The notes under the pieces were generated by a model, which was not told the DNA's origin, did no database searches, and worked only from the letters and a program-made list of their open reading frames with translations. This document shows positions 1 through 11,255 of a stretch of DNA of 64,000 nt, in pieces. Position numbers and translations under genes: made by a program. Within the stretch, counting starts at the first letter, position 1; every line of letters starts with the position of its first letter. The stretch lies in the NCBI GenBank assembly GCA_948567375.1, contig OX419755.1:3415001-3479000 (forward strand), read 5' to 3'. This stretch comes from Lunularia cruciata (taxonomy: Eukaryota > Streptophyta > Marchantiopsida > Lunulariales > Lunulariaceae).

Positions 1-765
1 CATCATCACTACTCACTTGTGAGTGTGGTTCTACACTAGATGCAGCGGCGGTCCACATGACACGGTGTCCTTTTGGAGGACAGAGGATAGCTACACATGA
101 TCCCATTGGAGACATAGTGTTTGTTATGGCACGAGAGACTCGATACTTAGCTTGGAGGTTCGTATGCGTTGCAGACGACACATGTCAGGGCAGACTTATA
201 CTTGGTCCGAGATGATCAAGTGACAGTAGTGGATGTCGTGGTCACGGACCCTACGCTTGGATACAGTTTTGGAGGGAGTGATTACCCATCCCCCTGGATG
301 GGCGGCGAGTGCAGCAGCAGGTCGCAAGGTCTCCAAGTATAGGGGCATGCAGCAAGGTCACCTCTTTGTTCCTCTAGCCTTGGAGTTATATGGAGCGATG
401 GACACGGCATTTGACACATTTGTCAGGGAGTGCGCGAGAGCTTATCATGTTAGGCGTCAGGGGGTACCACTCTCACTCTCATACTTTGTAGCTTACTTTA
501 GACAGCGTGTGTCCATTGCTCTACAGAGGGCAGTGGCTGGTGCAATCCATAGGAGAGCAATCACATTAGGTGATGTTTCTTCGGATGCTCCAGTTATGTG
601 TAGACCGTACGACTTGCATAGCTTGGATATCTTAGGTGCGGTAGGGCAGATTTCTCATACATACTCTATTGGGGCTTAGCCCCATGTTACCTTTTTTGTC
701 TCTCCCTTGTACGGCCTGATGGGGTCTTCCCATCCTTCATTTTTCCTACGCGGTCGCCTTTATCC
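1..765 (+). mobile_element. 3' part of a REL-type non-LTR retrotransposon, copy 1 (cut by window edge)
   Basis: This is the C-terminal coding region and 3' end of a LINE. A frame from about 75 to 155 reads GGQRIATHDPIGDIVF, and after one frameshift the frame continues to a stop at 679. The middle contains GWAASAAAGRKVSKYRG, preceded in copy 2 by VADVVV. Together these resemble the restriction-endonuclease-like domain that follows the RT in R2/NeSL-type LINEs (inference from motifs). The last coding part has FVPLALELYGAMDTAFD and RVSIALQRAV. The stop lies in a GGGGCTTAGCCCC palindrome, followed by the 3' tail (690-765) that recurs across the window. Copy 2 lies inverted at about 5445-8200. Confidence 0.75.
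233..679 (+). pseudogene. C-terminal fragment of REL-type LINE polyprotein
   Basis: The open frame covers about 149 codons, but its first Met is internal: sequence similar to copy 2 continues upstream in another frame, so this is not a gene start. It holds the proposed endonuclease lysine region (RKVSKYRG) and a basic C-terminal helix-rich stretch. The matching copy 2 segment is 5745-5999 on the minus strand, and the two agree at most residues. Expected function in an active element is target-site cleavage during target-primed reverse transcription. It is broken here by a frameshift and by loss of the RT outside the window. Confidence 0.65.
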
Positions 766-1384
766 ATTGAATTGTTCAAATATAATATAGAAAAAACATA
801 TTTGTATTTAGATTTTTATAAATACTTTGCTATATACCAAGATAATTATTCTACTTTATGGGCTTTCTTAATGGACAATGAAAAATAAAATTTCAAACAA
901 GGATACGACTCAAAATAGCCGATTTCTAGTGAAGTGTTTCCAAGGATTATGGCATTTTAGACTATGCATAAATATTTATCTATGTACTATGCTTCCTTTT
1001 CTCTAAAGAGAAATTGGTCACATGCCTTATTTTTTGAGTGGTAAGGATAAGCCAAGTTTACGACTAAGACCACGGATAAGTGGATCTTAAGAACACGATT
1101 GCCTAGTTACCATTTAATTTCTGGCGCCTTTTGCATCACTAAGAATTGAGTTGAAATATAAGGACACTTCATGTTGAACACAAAGAAGTGCTGTAGAATT
1201 CATGAGGTCTACAATAACTTTGGCTACAGAGCATCTATGGCCCTAGGGGTTGGACGTTAGCATCAATCGATGAGTACGGGCTGGACGAGGAGGTCATTAA
1301 ACGTGTATGTCAGAGGTCATTTAACAAGTATGTCAGCCGGGGCTAGTCAGGTTTCCGAGAGGGTACCCCTCATACCTAACAATT
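766..1384. other. AT-rich spacer, no gene seen
   Basis: Between the 3' end of the first LINE copy and the first open frame of the L1-type LINE. No convincing coding frame. The distal part may include the 5' UTR of the L1-type element, whose 5' end I cannot fix. Confidence 0.5.
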
Positions 1385-1423
1385 CAAGCCAATAACATTG
1401 CTACACAAAGGTTCCAACAGATT

Positions 1424-1912
1424 GTGGACACATTAGAAGTGAAGATGAAGTCTTACGCTGAAGTTACTAAGGTGGCTCAAATCTCTTACTTGCAAGAGCA
1501 TGAGGTTGAGAAGGAGAACCAACTGGTTAGAATGAAGAACTTGAGGATTTCAGGTTTACTAGAGATTGAGAAGGAAGATACCAAGACCATAGTGTGTGAG
1601 TTTATTATTGATTCTTTGAGAGTCCATGATCCTCAAATTGTGCAAGCATATAGATTGGGACAACAAGGTGCACAATCAAGAAGCATTTTGGTGAGGTTTG
1701 GTTCAGAAACTCAAAGGAATTCAGTGATGGCAAACAAGGCTATATTGAAGGGGTGGCCCATCTGGTTAGACCCTGATCTCACATCTCTCCAATGGCAAGC
1801 AAAGAAGGGAGAATTAGCAAAAGTGAAGGAGGCTCAACAAGCAGATTTTGTTGCATTCTTGAGAGATAATAGAACTGTAATTACTCAAAAGCAATTGTCA
1901 GCTACTGCATAG
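1424..1912 (+). pseudogene. L1-type LINE ORF1 protein (RRM-like), N-terminus uncertain
   Basis: About 160 codons, open further upstream in the same frame but without an ATG near the start; the first codon here is GTG. A charged N-terminal helix is followed by an RRM-like segment (ENQLVRMKNLRISGL, then YRLG and SRSILVRF) and a C-terminal segment with LDPDLTSLQ and FLRDNRTVI. This is the pattern of plant and animal L1 ORF1 RNA-binding proteins, which coat LINE RNA. It is followed within 20 bp by the endonuclease frame, as in L1 elements. Called a pseudogene because no initiator ATG is visible and ORF2 is broken. Confidence 0.7.
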
Positions 1913-1918
1913 CAATTC

Positions 1919-2790
1919 CAAACCCTTAGAGTGCTATTTTGGAATGTTCATGGGCTCACACATACCAAGTACTCCAATGCTAAGCCTTTGTGGGATAATG
2001 CTGATCTGATCAATCTTGTGGAGACATGGGAACATGAAGGAAACATCATTCAAGACATTGAAGATTTCACTCTTGTAGGTTCAACCTAGAACAAGCAAAG
2101 CAACACAAAGGAAGGGGCTTTGGAGGTATTGCTACTTAAGTCAAATTTGGCTTTGAAAAATTAGTCTCTTTGATAGGCCAAGAGTCAAGTGGACAATACC
2201 AATGGTTGAAGATTGGAGGAGTTGTTACACCTTGCTTCCTTGCTGTTTGTTACTTTGCTCCATTGACATCACCAATCTACTCAAGTGGAGCTCTCAACAC
2301 CATGCAGCCTTTCCACTCCTTGACAAAGGATGTGTTGGAGTTTCAAAGTAAAGGTGTAGTACTTGTTCTTGGTGATTACAATGCTAGGATCCAAGCCTCT
2401 CAGATCCCTGAGTTGAGTGACTTTGAGAATGACCCTTTCCATAGCTTGATAGACCATTCTAGTGCTTGGTCCCGTTCTTCCAAAGATCCTATGTCCAACC
2501 CCATAGGTGAGCACTTTTTGAGCTTTGGTACCAATTGTAGCTTAAAGATCTTGAATAGCCTTTCTCAATTTCCAAAAACTTGTAAGAGCACATGCTTTGC
2601 TTTAGGTGGATCAAGCACCATAGATTATATGCTCACTTCAGCTAATGATATCCACCTTGTCTTAGATTTTGCTATTTTAGATCCTCAACCAAAATCTGAC
2701 CATGCACCTCTATCTTGTACCATCCTTCCTCCTTGCCTCAATAGAACCACATTATCTATTGACCATGCCTTTAGTGGGAGACTTTGTCTA
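1919..2790 (+). pseudogene. L1-type LINE ORF2: AP-endonuclease domain, broken
   Basis: LFWNVHGL and LVETWE at 1926-2030 mark the N-terminal strand of an exonuclease-endonuclease-phosphatase fold. After stops near 2088 and 2163 the frame resumes at 2170 and shows GDYNARI, STIDYML and the catalytic SDHAPLS. These residues nick target DNA in active L1 elements. The stops make it non-functional. Confidence 0.75.
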
Positions 2791-2857
2791 GATTTTCACA
2801 AGAGAGATCTGTACCAACAAGCTATCCAAGTGAAATTGAGCTCTATGGAGTGGAGTT

Positions 2858-4442
2858 TTGATTTTCAACAACGTAGTGATCAATTGGTTGAACTTCTTCA
2901 ATCTACATCAACTAATTTGTTTCCAAGAGGTTCTCATAGGAAGAGACTTGGTCTCCCTTGCAATAGGTGGCATGATGCTGATTGTAATGGCAAGGATCAA
3001 AGCTATGGATAGGTCTCTTGATCAGATTGCACAAAATCGGGCCTTTGTTTCATACAGAAAGTTGGTGAAGTGCAAAAAGTGTGCATTTTTGAGACTCAAG
3101 GGGGTTGAGTTGAGCACTGAACTGAAGAGCAATCCCAGGGCTTTTTGGAAGAAGGTAACAATCAGATCTCCATCTCCATTGCTGGACCTGAAGGAGCTTT
3201 GTAACTATGTGAAGGATATGTACTTTTTCCTTGATGCTCCAAGCATGGCACCTAGCCTTGGATATGCTCTCACCATCTTTGAAGCTGATGTCAAGTATCA
3301 ACTCAAGAAGCTGGCCAATGGTAAGGCTAAAGACCTTGATGGACTATGTGTTGAACTACTTAAGTGGGGCAATAGCCATCTGATTCCAATACTCACTTCT
3401 CTCTTGAACGAGGCAATTAGGTGTGGCTTTCCTGATAGATGTGCTTGAAAAAGGTAGTTCCTATGCACAAGTCTGGTCAAAGAGATATTGTCACCAATTA
3501 CCCGACCATTCTAGTGGGTAGTATCTTTGCCAAGTTGTATGGTCAAATTTTGAGTCTAGGTTGAGTACTTGGGCTAAAAAGTACATAGTTTGAGCTAAGT
3601 GCCAAGCTGGTTTCAGATCAGGCTTTAGTACTTTGGACCACCTATTGGTACTCCATGTTTTATGGTGGAAATCTAAGGGTGTTGGGAGAGCTCTCTATGT
3701 TGCATTTATTGATTTTAGGAAGCCCTTTGATAAGGTGCTTATGAAATCTCTAAGTGAGAGACTCAATGAAGTTGGTGTTTTAGCTGATCTGATTGGTACT
3801 ATCTCTAGACTCTATGAGAAAGTGGTTGTGAAAATTTCATCTTTGAGCTCTTAAGATGTCCTTAGCACAATGGGTGTGATTCAAGGCTGCTCACTATCCC
3901 CAACTTTGTTTAAAATCTTCATCAATGATCTAGAGAGACTACTCATGGAAGCTGGAGCTACTGGTGTACATGTTGGCTCTTTGATGATACATGCACTCCT
4001 TTATGTAGATGATGTAGTGCTCCTCTCTACCAATCTAGAGAGTTTACAAAAGTTGTTGGGTTCTCTTCTCTTGTTTTGCAATCAAACAAAGATGGAGGTG
4101 AACGTTCACAAGTCCAAGGTGATTGTGGTGGGTTCTTAAGGTATCACACCTTTCTTGTCTGATGGACAACATTTGGAACAGGTTTCTTCTTATAAGTACT
4201 TGGGCATTGAGTTTTCTCATGACTGTAGTTGGTCTGCTTGTGTGAAAATGATAATCAATGCAAGGTTTAGAGCTTTGTATTCACTCATGAATTGCTCTAG
4301 ACTTGCTCATCTTACAATGTGGGAGTTGAAGAAGGTGCTGTTCAGATTTATTGTGCAGCCAGTGGCTCTCTATGGTGCTCAGATTTGGGGTCCAAGCACT
4401 AAGAAGACATGGTGGCAAAAGGTGGAGAAAGTTCAAAAATAG
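2858..4442 (+). pseudogene. L1-type LINE ORF2: reverse transcriptase domain, broken
   Basis: Split over at least four frames. Visible RT motifs are KAKDLDGLCVELLK (3310-3370), FIDFRKPFDKV (3703-3740), GVIQGCSLSPTLF (3872-3912) and LLYVDDVVLLS (3994-4030), followed by YKYLGIEF (4190-4215) and ALYGAQIWG (4370-4396). These are canonical blocks of non-LTR reverse transcriptases. The catalytic aspartates are kept, but stops and frameshifts separate the blocks. Confidence 0.8.
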
Positions 4443-5160
4443 TTTTTGTGTGATGACTTGGAGTGAGGACTCAAACTCCTTATATATTGTTGCTTGCTGA
4501 AATAGGCTTCTTACCTCTTGAAGCTGAACCTTTGTTTTTAGCTCTCACATTTGCCACTAAGGTGAGGTCCATGGAGCATGAGAGACTTCTTTCCAAGCTT
4601 TCTGTGCCTTTCTATCGATTGGTTGGTATATAGATCTGATTGCATGGGCCACAAGGTGGAATTTTTCTAAAAAACTTTGGAGATTGGAGCCTATTGCACT
4701 ACGAGAGGTGATTAAAGAGTAGTTCTTACTTTGTTCATGGCAAGTACCCGATACCAAGATGGTGTTCTATCAGCAATTTGTAAATCCTATGTTGGTATAA
4801 TGTGAGCAAGATTATCTCTTGGTTAGGGTTTCTACTTCACTTAGACATGTTATTGCTCAGTATAGAACTAGCTCTCATAGACCAAAAGTAGAACAAGGAC
4901 GTTGGTAGCAAATAGAGGACTCCATGCAATTTTGCAAATTGTGTACTATGAGCAAAGTTAAGGATGTGCACCATGTGTTTGTTGAGTGTCCTTGTTACCA
5001 GCAGATCAAAGATAGACATCAGATTAGTTGTAGTGATTTCTCAACTCTCCTATAGATTAAGGCTTTAGCGTTAGGGAAGAATATGACCAAGATTAGTCTC
5101 CATTGGACCAATTTGTTATAAATTGGTCAGATGTCCTAGGCTCACATTTCATGTGTTTTG

Positions 5161-5444
5161 TATTGTGTTTTTAGCCTTTTGACTCTTTGGGTCTTCCGGG
5201 CTTTATATTGTATTTCATTGATTCCAAAAGACCTAAGGGCCCACTTACTTTGATTGTTACTATGGTGGACTTACCTGGAAGACCGTAAGCAATATTTATC
5301 GGCACAAAAGTTCTTGAATATTGACCTGCCCCATTCCAAACATTGATATGTCGTACTGGTGGTGCCCACACAAATGCTATCAATGCAGGTTTTGAATGAT
5401 TTTGGTGCTGTGGTGCAATGACTAGGTTAATTTGGTATAGTCAT
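5161..5444. other. Spacer between two LINEs
   Basis: No recognisable coding frame or domain. It lies between the end of the L1-type element and the 3' tail of the minus-strand REL-type LINE. Confidence 0.4.
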
Positions 5445-5744
5445 TAGCGTGGTTATGAGGAAAAGGTGATTGTGTAGAAAACACTAAGGAAGAGATGATC
5501 CCATCAAGGCCTACAAGGGACAAAAAAAGGTAAAATAGGGATGAGCTCCAAAAGAGTCTATATGAGAAATCTGCCCTATTGCACCTAATATACCCGAGCT
5601 ATGCAAGTAGTACAGTCTATAAACAACTAGAGCATCAAAAGACGCATCACCTAGTGTGATTGCTCTCCTATGGATTGCATCAGCCACTATCCTCTAAAGA
5701 GTAATGGACACCTGCTATCTAAAATATGCTATAAAGCACGAGAG

Positions 5745-5999
5745 TTAGAATGGTACCTTTTGACACCTAACACAATAAGCTCTCACACACTCCTTGACAA
5801 ATGTGTCGAATGCCACATCCATCACTCCATATAACTCCAAGGCTAGAGGAACAAAGAGGTGACCTCGTTGCATGCCCCTATACTTGGAGACCTTACGACC
5901 TGCTGTTGCACTCGCTGCCCATCCAGGAGAATGGGTAATCTCTCCCTCCAAAATTACATCTAGCATAGAGTCCATAACCACAACATCCGCTACTATCAC
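5745..5999 (-). pseudogene. REL domain and C-terminus of LINE copy 2
   Basis: An 84-codon open stretch reading VADVVVMDSMLD, then GWAASATAGRKVSKYRG and LFVPLALELYG. The V-x-D-VVV strand with a downstream lysine motif is the pattern expected for a PD-(D/E)xK-type nuclease core. It aligns without gaps to 233-460 on the plus strand. Confidence 0.65.
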
Positions 6000-7119
6000 C
6001 TCATCATCTCAGAACAAGTATAATTCTGCCTTGACATGTGTCGTTTGCAAAGCATACAAATGCTCCAAGCCAAGTATCACTCTCTTGTGCCATAGCAAAC
6101 ACTATGTCCCTAATAGCATCATGGGTAGCTATTCTATCCTCCTAAAAGACACTATGTCATATGGACCATTGCTGCATCTAGTGTAGAACCACACTCACAA
6201 GTGAGTAATGAAGATGTAGATGGGTGGACCAAACTTAGGCAAAACTTCATCATTGTAGAGAAAGTAGCTGGTGCAAGTTGTAGTGCCGTAATGCATGGTC
6301 AAGCTAGGATCCAAGAGCCTGCACCTTGTCACAGCAAGAGCAAAGATGTGCTCTAGTAGCTTGAGGAATGGACGAGTCAACTAAGAGAGAATGTAGCATA
6401 TGCTCACATTCTCACTCCATCAAGGAAGATGGTAAACCTCTAGTCCAATTTGACAATAGTGAAGCAAAAGATAGAAAGTCCTCATGTGCTTGTGGGGATA
6501 AACTATCTCTCATCTACCATAATAACATCTAGAGAGAAAAGGATCCTTCTTCCACCTTTGTCACATAAGTCTCCAAAACTAGCCTATCAACAACCACAAA
6601 ATGAGAGGAAAGTAGGGGTGCCGAGAAAGCACAACTACCCAAAATGCTATATGTGCCATCTTCTCCATAGATAGCAAGCCAACCCCTCCACACCAAATTG
6701 ATAGAGCTGTCTGTACATGCCAAATCCCCTATCACACACTCAAATGTCCTTGGTCCAATAATATCACCAAACACTCCCCAGAATTGTCCTATCAAAGGCT
6801 CTCTGACTTTATAGGAAGGACAAGGAGGAGGAACTATACAAATAAGGTAAGTCATTCAACAAGAAATACTAGAGAAGAGTTATACCAAATGCCACCTACG
6901 GATCTCCTAGTAATGGAAGATCATCCACATGGAGAACATCCTCTACAAGGGCAATGTATAAGAAGAGTGTGACAAAATCCTCAGATTCTATTGGCATTCA
7001 AAGAACACATAGTCCATCTGTAGATGTGAAACACCCCTCTAGAAGCTCAAGGTAGGGAGGATACATAAAGGGGACCATGCTCTGCACTTTGACACCTTGA
7101 CTCTCAAGCCTACTAGATG

Positions 7120-7520
7120 TAGCTTGGTAGTCAAGTGGTCAAAGGCCTACCTAATTTGATCTACAGGGCCCACAATGTGTGTATCATCTACCAAGGAGAG
7201 AAATACACAACTTGGCATGGCCAAAGTAGTAGATAGGAGAGCTTTAAAGTGAGCCATGGCAAATAAGGGTCCTCCTAAAGGATCTCCTTGATGTGTATCA
7301 ATAGTCAACTCCAAGACAGTGACTCTCTCTTATGAAAAGCCTTATTGGTAGTAAAGGGAAGCAAGAGAGCCATAAAAAGACCACACAAAAGGAATAAGAC
7401 TCGCCAAGGATCCACTAGCCTCCCTAATCTCTCTAAAGATGGATGCCCATGAGATGCTATTAAAAGTATTCTCAACATCCACTTGTAGGATGACCCACTC
7501 CGGATGGATATCTAGGAGTG
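7120..7520 (-). pseudogene. Reverse transcriptase core of REL-type LINE copy 2
   Basis: The palm region holds LQVDVENTFNS (first catalytic Asp), IPFVWSFYGS, GDPLGGPLFA and LVDDTHIVGP (catalytic Asp pair). At least two in-frame stops interrupt it between 7320 and 7350. It belongs to a LINE clade quite different from the L1-type element 2 kb away, which has QGCSLSP and YVDD. Confidence 0.75.
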
Positions 7521-8200
7521 CCTAGAGATATAGCCTTACATCCTCTAGGTATAGCTACTCCAAATTAATGTAGATTGAGGGGTTGTCAAAAGTGAGAAAA
7601 ATTTTGAAGGACAAAACATGGTATGACTAAAACAATTGAAAAAAGATCTCTCCAATAGCAATCTATCTAATGCCCCCTTGTGCTCTTCTCCATCACGAGA
7701 AGTCACCTAGCACCTAACAACCAACTAACAAACATAGTAATTTCTCCTCTCGCTACTACTATAGTCACTTAAAGCAACTTGGTCAAACCACAAGAAGGAA
7801 TATCTACCTGAATGACATCTCTAAGGTGCTTAAATACCATCCTTGACAAGCCTCATGAGGAAAGACAAGGAGTAATGCACAATGCTTATGCAAAAAGTGA
7901 CCTATCTAGATGTAAAGGCTACTCAAGCTAATAATATAAGACCTCTAGTGGTAGTCCCTCTATTGCCATAGGATGTATTGAGTGTAGGGAAGAGATAGTA
8001 TCATCAATAGGACTAGCCATAGACAAAGTGTGTAGTGCTCATGCTGCTCTACTAAACTCTCCCTCGTGACCCAATGTCCTACACCATTGTAATTGAGTGG
8101 ACTCTGTGGTATCCTATGGAAAAACTTGTCTCCTAAATGTATAGCCCTAATAGACTCCTCCTGAAGGGCCACCAATCCCCCCACTCAATATTGACAAAAT

Positions 8201-9459
8201 CTAGTAAGCACATCTCTATGCCTTGCATGTCCCCCTCTAGCATAACAAAGATACTATCAAGGGAGTACGAGTAAGAGGAACCATGCTAACTTGTCCAAGG
8301 GATCAAGTGCCAAATGATCAAGTGGTAGGCAAAAAGCTTATCTAGCCTCATCATGGAGTGTGCAAGGTAGCCTATAGAATAGACGTGGATATAGAAAACT
8401 AGTCTCAAATAATTTTAAAATGCAACTTGCCTGAGAAGCTAACCACTCACACGACTCGAGTGGTATCCTTGGACTATCAACAAAGGGATAGAAGTATGCA
8501 ATCTTGAGTGTCAATGTTGTCAATGTGGTTGCTTGCCTGGAGCATCCCAAGTGGTCCAATCATAGTCCTTATGCATTCTTCCCACATGGGTCTTTACTCC
8601 TTGTGCGGTAAAGCGTCGATGACACACTAGGCATGGTGTATCTCAAGCCACTCTAGACGGTCCCCCATAGGGAGGTGCAGTCATGGCCAGCACAAGAATA
8701 ACAATAGTAACACATGATGCTCCTCTCCATATCTCCCCATACTTGCAAAACCACAGCCCCTCACATCCAAACTCACATAAGAAAATACAATCTCTCCAAA
8801 ATCTAAAAACTGTAAACTCTCATAACTTTCAATTTCCATCTCCAAAATTTTCAAACTAAATTCCCATGGGGCTTAATCATGGAAACCAATAGATTAGAAA
8901 TGAAAATTTCAGACCCATCACTCTCAACATGTAATGATCACTCTAAACCCTAAAAATTCTAAAAATTCTCATAGCTTTCTACTCAATTCTCCATAGTCTT
9001 CAATCTAGGTACCAATGGAACCAAAAATTGAAAAAGAAATAGAATCTACTATTCACTTAGGTGTTATATGCTAGAGAGCCCTCAGAAAATATATATATCT
9101 TTCCTCTCATGTCTCTCCCTCTCCCCTATTCGTCTCCACACTCTCCAGAAGAAGCAACCAAGTGTGGTTCTTCCCACAATTGAAAATATGGTCAAATATG
9201 TAGGGTTGGTGGATCAGAGATAGACTTCACAAGACTCCATACTGGGTGCCAAGACTTAACATTACCTCAACTTTGATAAAAAGTATTCTGCCCACATGAT
9301 CCTACATGTCACATGTTTTACAGTTTTTGGCAATGGTGGGTTCCTATTGGTAAGCATGTTCCTATCAAGATGTACTTCAAACATGTACAATTGGCATAGA
9401 AAATGAATTCTAGCATATGCTTTTACTTTGAGATTTACCTTTGTTTCCTTGCAGAGCTG
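8201..9459. other. No supportable gene; AT-rich repeat-derived DNA
   Basis: Short frames only, without recognisable domains. The part up to about 8600 may still belong to the 5' end of REL-type LINE copy 2. From 8740 to 9130 the DNA is A/T-rich with runs such as ctcccctattcgtctcc. Confidence 0.4.
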
Positions 9460-9852
9460 AAATTTTTTTGAAAAGCAGTTTAAATAAAAAAATTTGAGAA
9501 TTAATTTTAGAGTTCTACTCATCCACCCACCCAACATTTCTCTCCAAGCTGCACATAGATAATCTAGTTTTACTAAGCAAAATGTTTGCCCTAAAATTAT
9601 ACAATTTTATAGGGATTATAGATCAATCTCGTTTTCTAGACATGTGAGTGACTTTTGATCCAAAAGTCCTTAAAGTTAGAGAAAATTTCAATTACTACGA
9701 TTAACAAAGGTGTTTTGCCATGTTTTACATGAAAATGGATCATGTCTAGTGGTTCATAAAATTAGGTACCATGTAGGCCTCACATGCCATGTCAAGCTTA
9801 CACGATACCATCAAATTATGAGTACCAACTTGGGGGTACTTAGGGGTACCCC
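9460..9852 (+). repeat. Dispersed repeat family 'R', copy 1 (empty site)
   Basis: About 390 bp closely similar to 33455-34055. Shared landmarks are actcatccacccaccca (9516), the stretch around 9596-9621, ccaaaagtcc (9660), a gtaccatgtaggcctcac-like segment (9766) and ccaacttggggg (9828). Copy 1 keeps an uninterrupted attatacaatttta at 9596-9609, where copy 2 carries an 80-bp insertion. No coding frame and no class assigned. Confidence 0.8.
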
Positions 9853-11205
9853 AACTTATCTCTAGAATTTAACTATTTACTATTTGCTAAACTAAAATTT
9901 AACTTAAACTAGAATTTATCTAGAACTTAAACTAGAAGAGGTATACATATGAGATACAGGGTTAGAAACAATAATTCATATAAATGCATCAACTTACAAT
10001 GTATAGGTAAATGCAAGGCAAAATGCACAAAGTGTGCTCAAATGATGCTAATATATATGTTGAATGTACACATAAGAAAAACACCTCATAATGTAGAAGT
10101 AGGGTGACTTGTATCCTCCATCTTGATATCATTTGAATTGGTATTTGGTGGGAGGCACTCTACTCTAATATGCTCTAGTGTTACATCAAACCATATAATA
10201 TTGGGTATATTGATCAACATAGACTATATCTCCATATGTTTTCTCACTCTTTGTTATGCATAAGATGGTCATCAAAGAGTGTGGCTAAACCCTCATAAGG
10301 ATTCACAATATAATACCTAAGATGACATGTGAGCCGGCATGTCTCTCACTCAAGATGAACCTCTAATGGCTATCAAGGTAGCACTCCATGGAATAAGAAG
10401 ACAAAGAACCAAACTCAATCATACTCCTCCAAGGTTACAACTCTAAGGTACCCCCGAGACTCAAGCCATTGTTCATTAGGAAATTCAATGAGAGAGATAG
10501 TTGCAAATAAAAGGATAGTGAGTAGCTTCTCATTCCTAATTTATATACTTGTGAAACAATCACACACCAAAGTTACTAATTACTAGAGTGACTCAAATTA
10601 TTAGGCTAAAAATCATATGAAGTCAAAAGTCTGAAGGAATATCCATACACATGGGAATAATCCCATGAGTGGGTGGTCTTATCGTGACTCAAAAAACAAA
10701 GTGGGAATATGCATTTCATCACAATTGAAGAAACTTCCATGATAGAAGAAACAATTCTAACCAATGAAGGTGCTACTATAGAGGCAAGCTTTTTCCTCAC
10801 AACACAATCCTACATTATTTAGTGCTTGATCCAACTAGTAGCTCCAATTTGGAGAGTTACTCCTTTGGGAGTTTGGATGAAGAGACCGTGTAAGATGACC
10901 CTTTAGCCCGCTTTGGAGATGTACATAGCTACAATCCTTATGTTTGACATGTTGGCAAAGCATTCACCCACTTGTATCATACGCAGACTATGAATTATTG
11001 CTTATTTTGCTAACATAAGAGCCAATATCACTACCAAGCAACTTTGTAAGGTATCTCCTATAGAGCATACAAAGCTTCTTAACTTCTTACCAAAAGAACA
11101 GCATGCAGTGTGCTTCAAGGATCCGCTGATTGGGAATGTACATCCATAAGGAGGTGATCCTATAAATGTACCACCAACTTCAACCATAGGATGCAGATTT
11201 GGTGG
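9853..11205. other. No supportable gene
   Basis: Low-GC sequence with only short frames and no recognised motif. It ends where the truncated chromovirus D begins. Confidence 0.4.
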
Positions 11206-11212
11206 TCCATAA

Positions 11213-11255
11213 GTTCTCTAGTACACCCAAGAATCTCTTGGGTGTACTAGAGAAC
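11213..11255. repeat. Perfect 19-bp inverted repeat with 5-nt loop
   Basis: The left arm 11213-11231 (gttctctagtacacccaag) is the exact reverse complement of 11237-11255, with loop aatct. The right arm and beyond align to gag of copy B near 22018; the left arm has no counterpart there. It therefore looks like a fold-back copy made where D was truncated. Confidence 0.9.

Larger units (their letters stand above)
1385..5160 (+). mobile_element. Degraded near full-length L1-type LINE (APE endonuclease + RT)
   Basis: Domains appear in the expected order on the plus strand. ORF1 is at about 1385-1912. The endonuclease begins at 1926 (LFWNVHGL) and includes GDYNAR, IDYML and SDHAPLS. The reverse transcriptase spans about 2860-4440, with QGCSLSPTLF and the catalytic YVDD box. 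A C-terminal zinc knuckle, C-x2-C-x8-H-x5-C, lies at about 4931-4990. Several stops and frameshifts break ORF2, so it is dead. It sits between two inverted copies of a different LINE family. Both ends are approximate because no poly(A) tail or clear target duplication was found. Confidence 0.85.
5445..8200 (-). mobile_element. REL-type non-LTR retrotransposon, copy 2, degraded
   Basis: Read on the minus strand. RT blocks appear first: LQVDVENTFNSIS (7451-7495), THQGDPLGGPLFAMAHF (about 7243-7297) and the catalytic VDDTHIVGP (7166-7195), where DD replaces the usual FADD context. The frame then passes through many stops to FGPPIYIFITH near 6200. The endonuclease-like segment VADVVVMD and GWAASATAGRKVSKYRG follows (5745-5999), and the element ends in the conserved 3' tail (about 5452-5535). 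The 5' boundary is uncertain; weak coding signals persist to about 8180. The RT-then-endonuclease order is that of the early-branching, restriction-endonuclease class of LINEs rather than of L1. Confidence 0.75.

Noticed and set aside
1-6215. DNA transposon with 0.75-kb terminal inverted repeats around a reverse transcriptase
   Set aside because: The inverted blocks are coding 3' ends of a separate LINE family, and copy 2 extends far beyond the block to about 8200 with its own RT.
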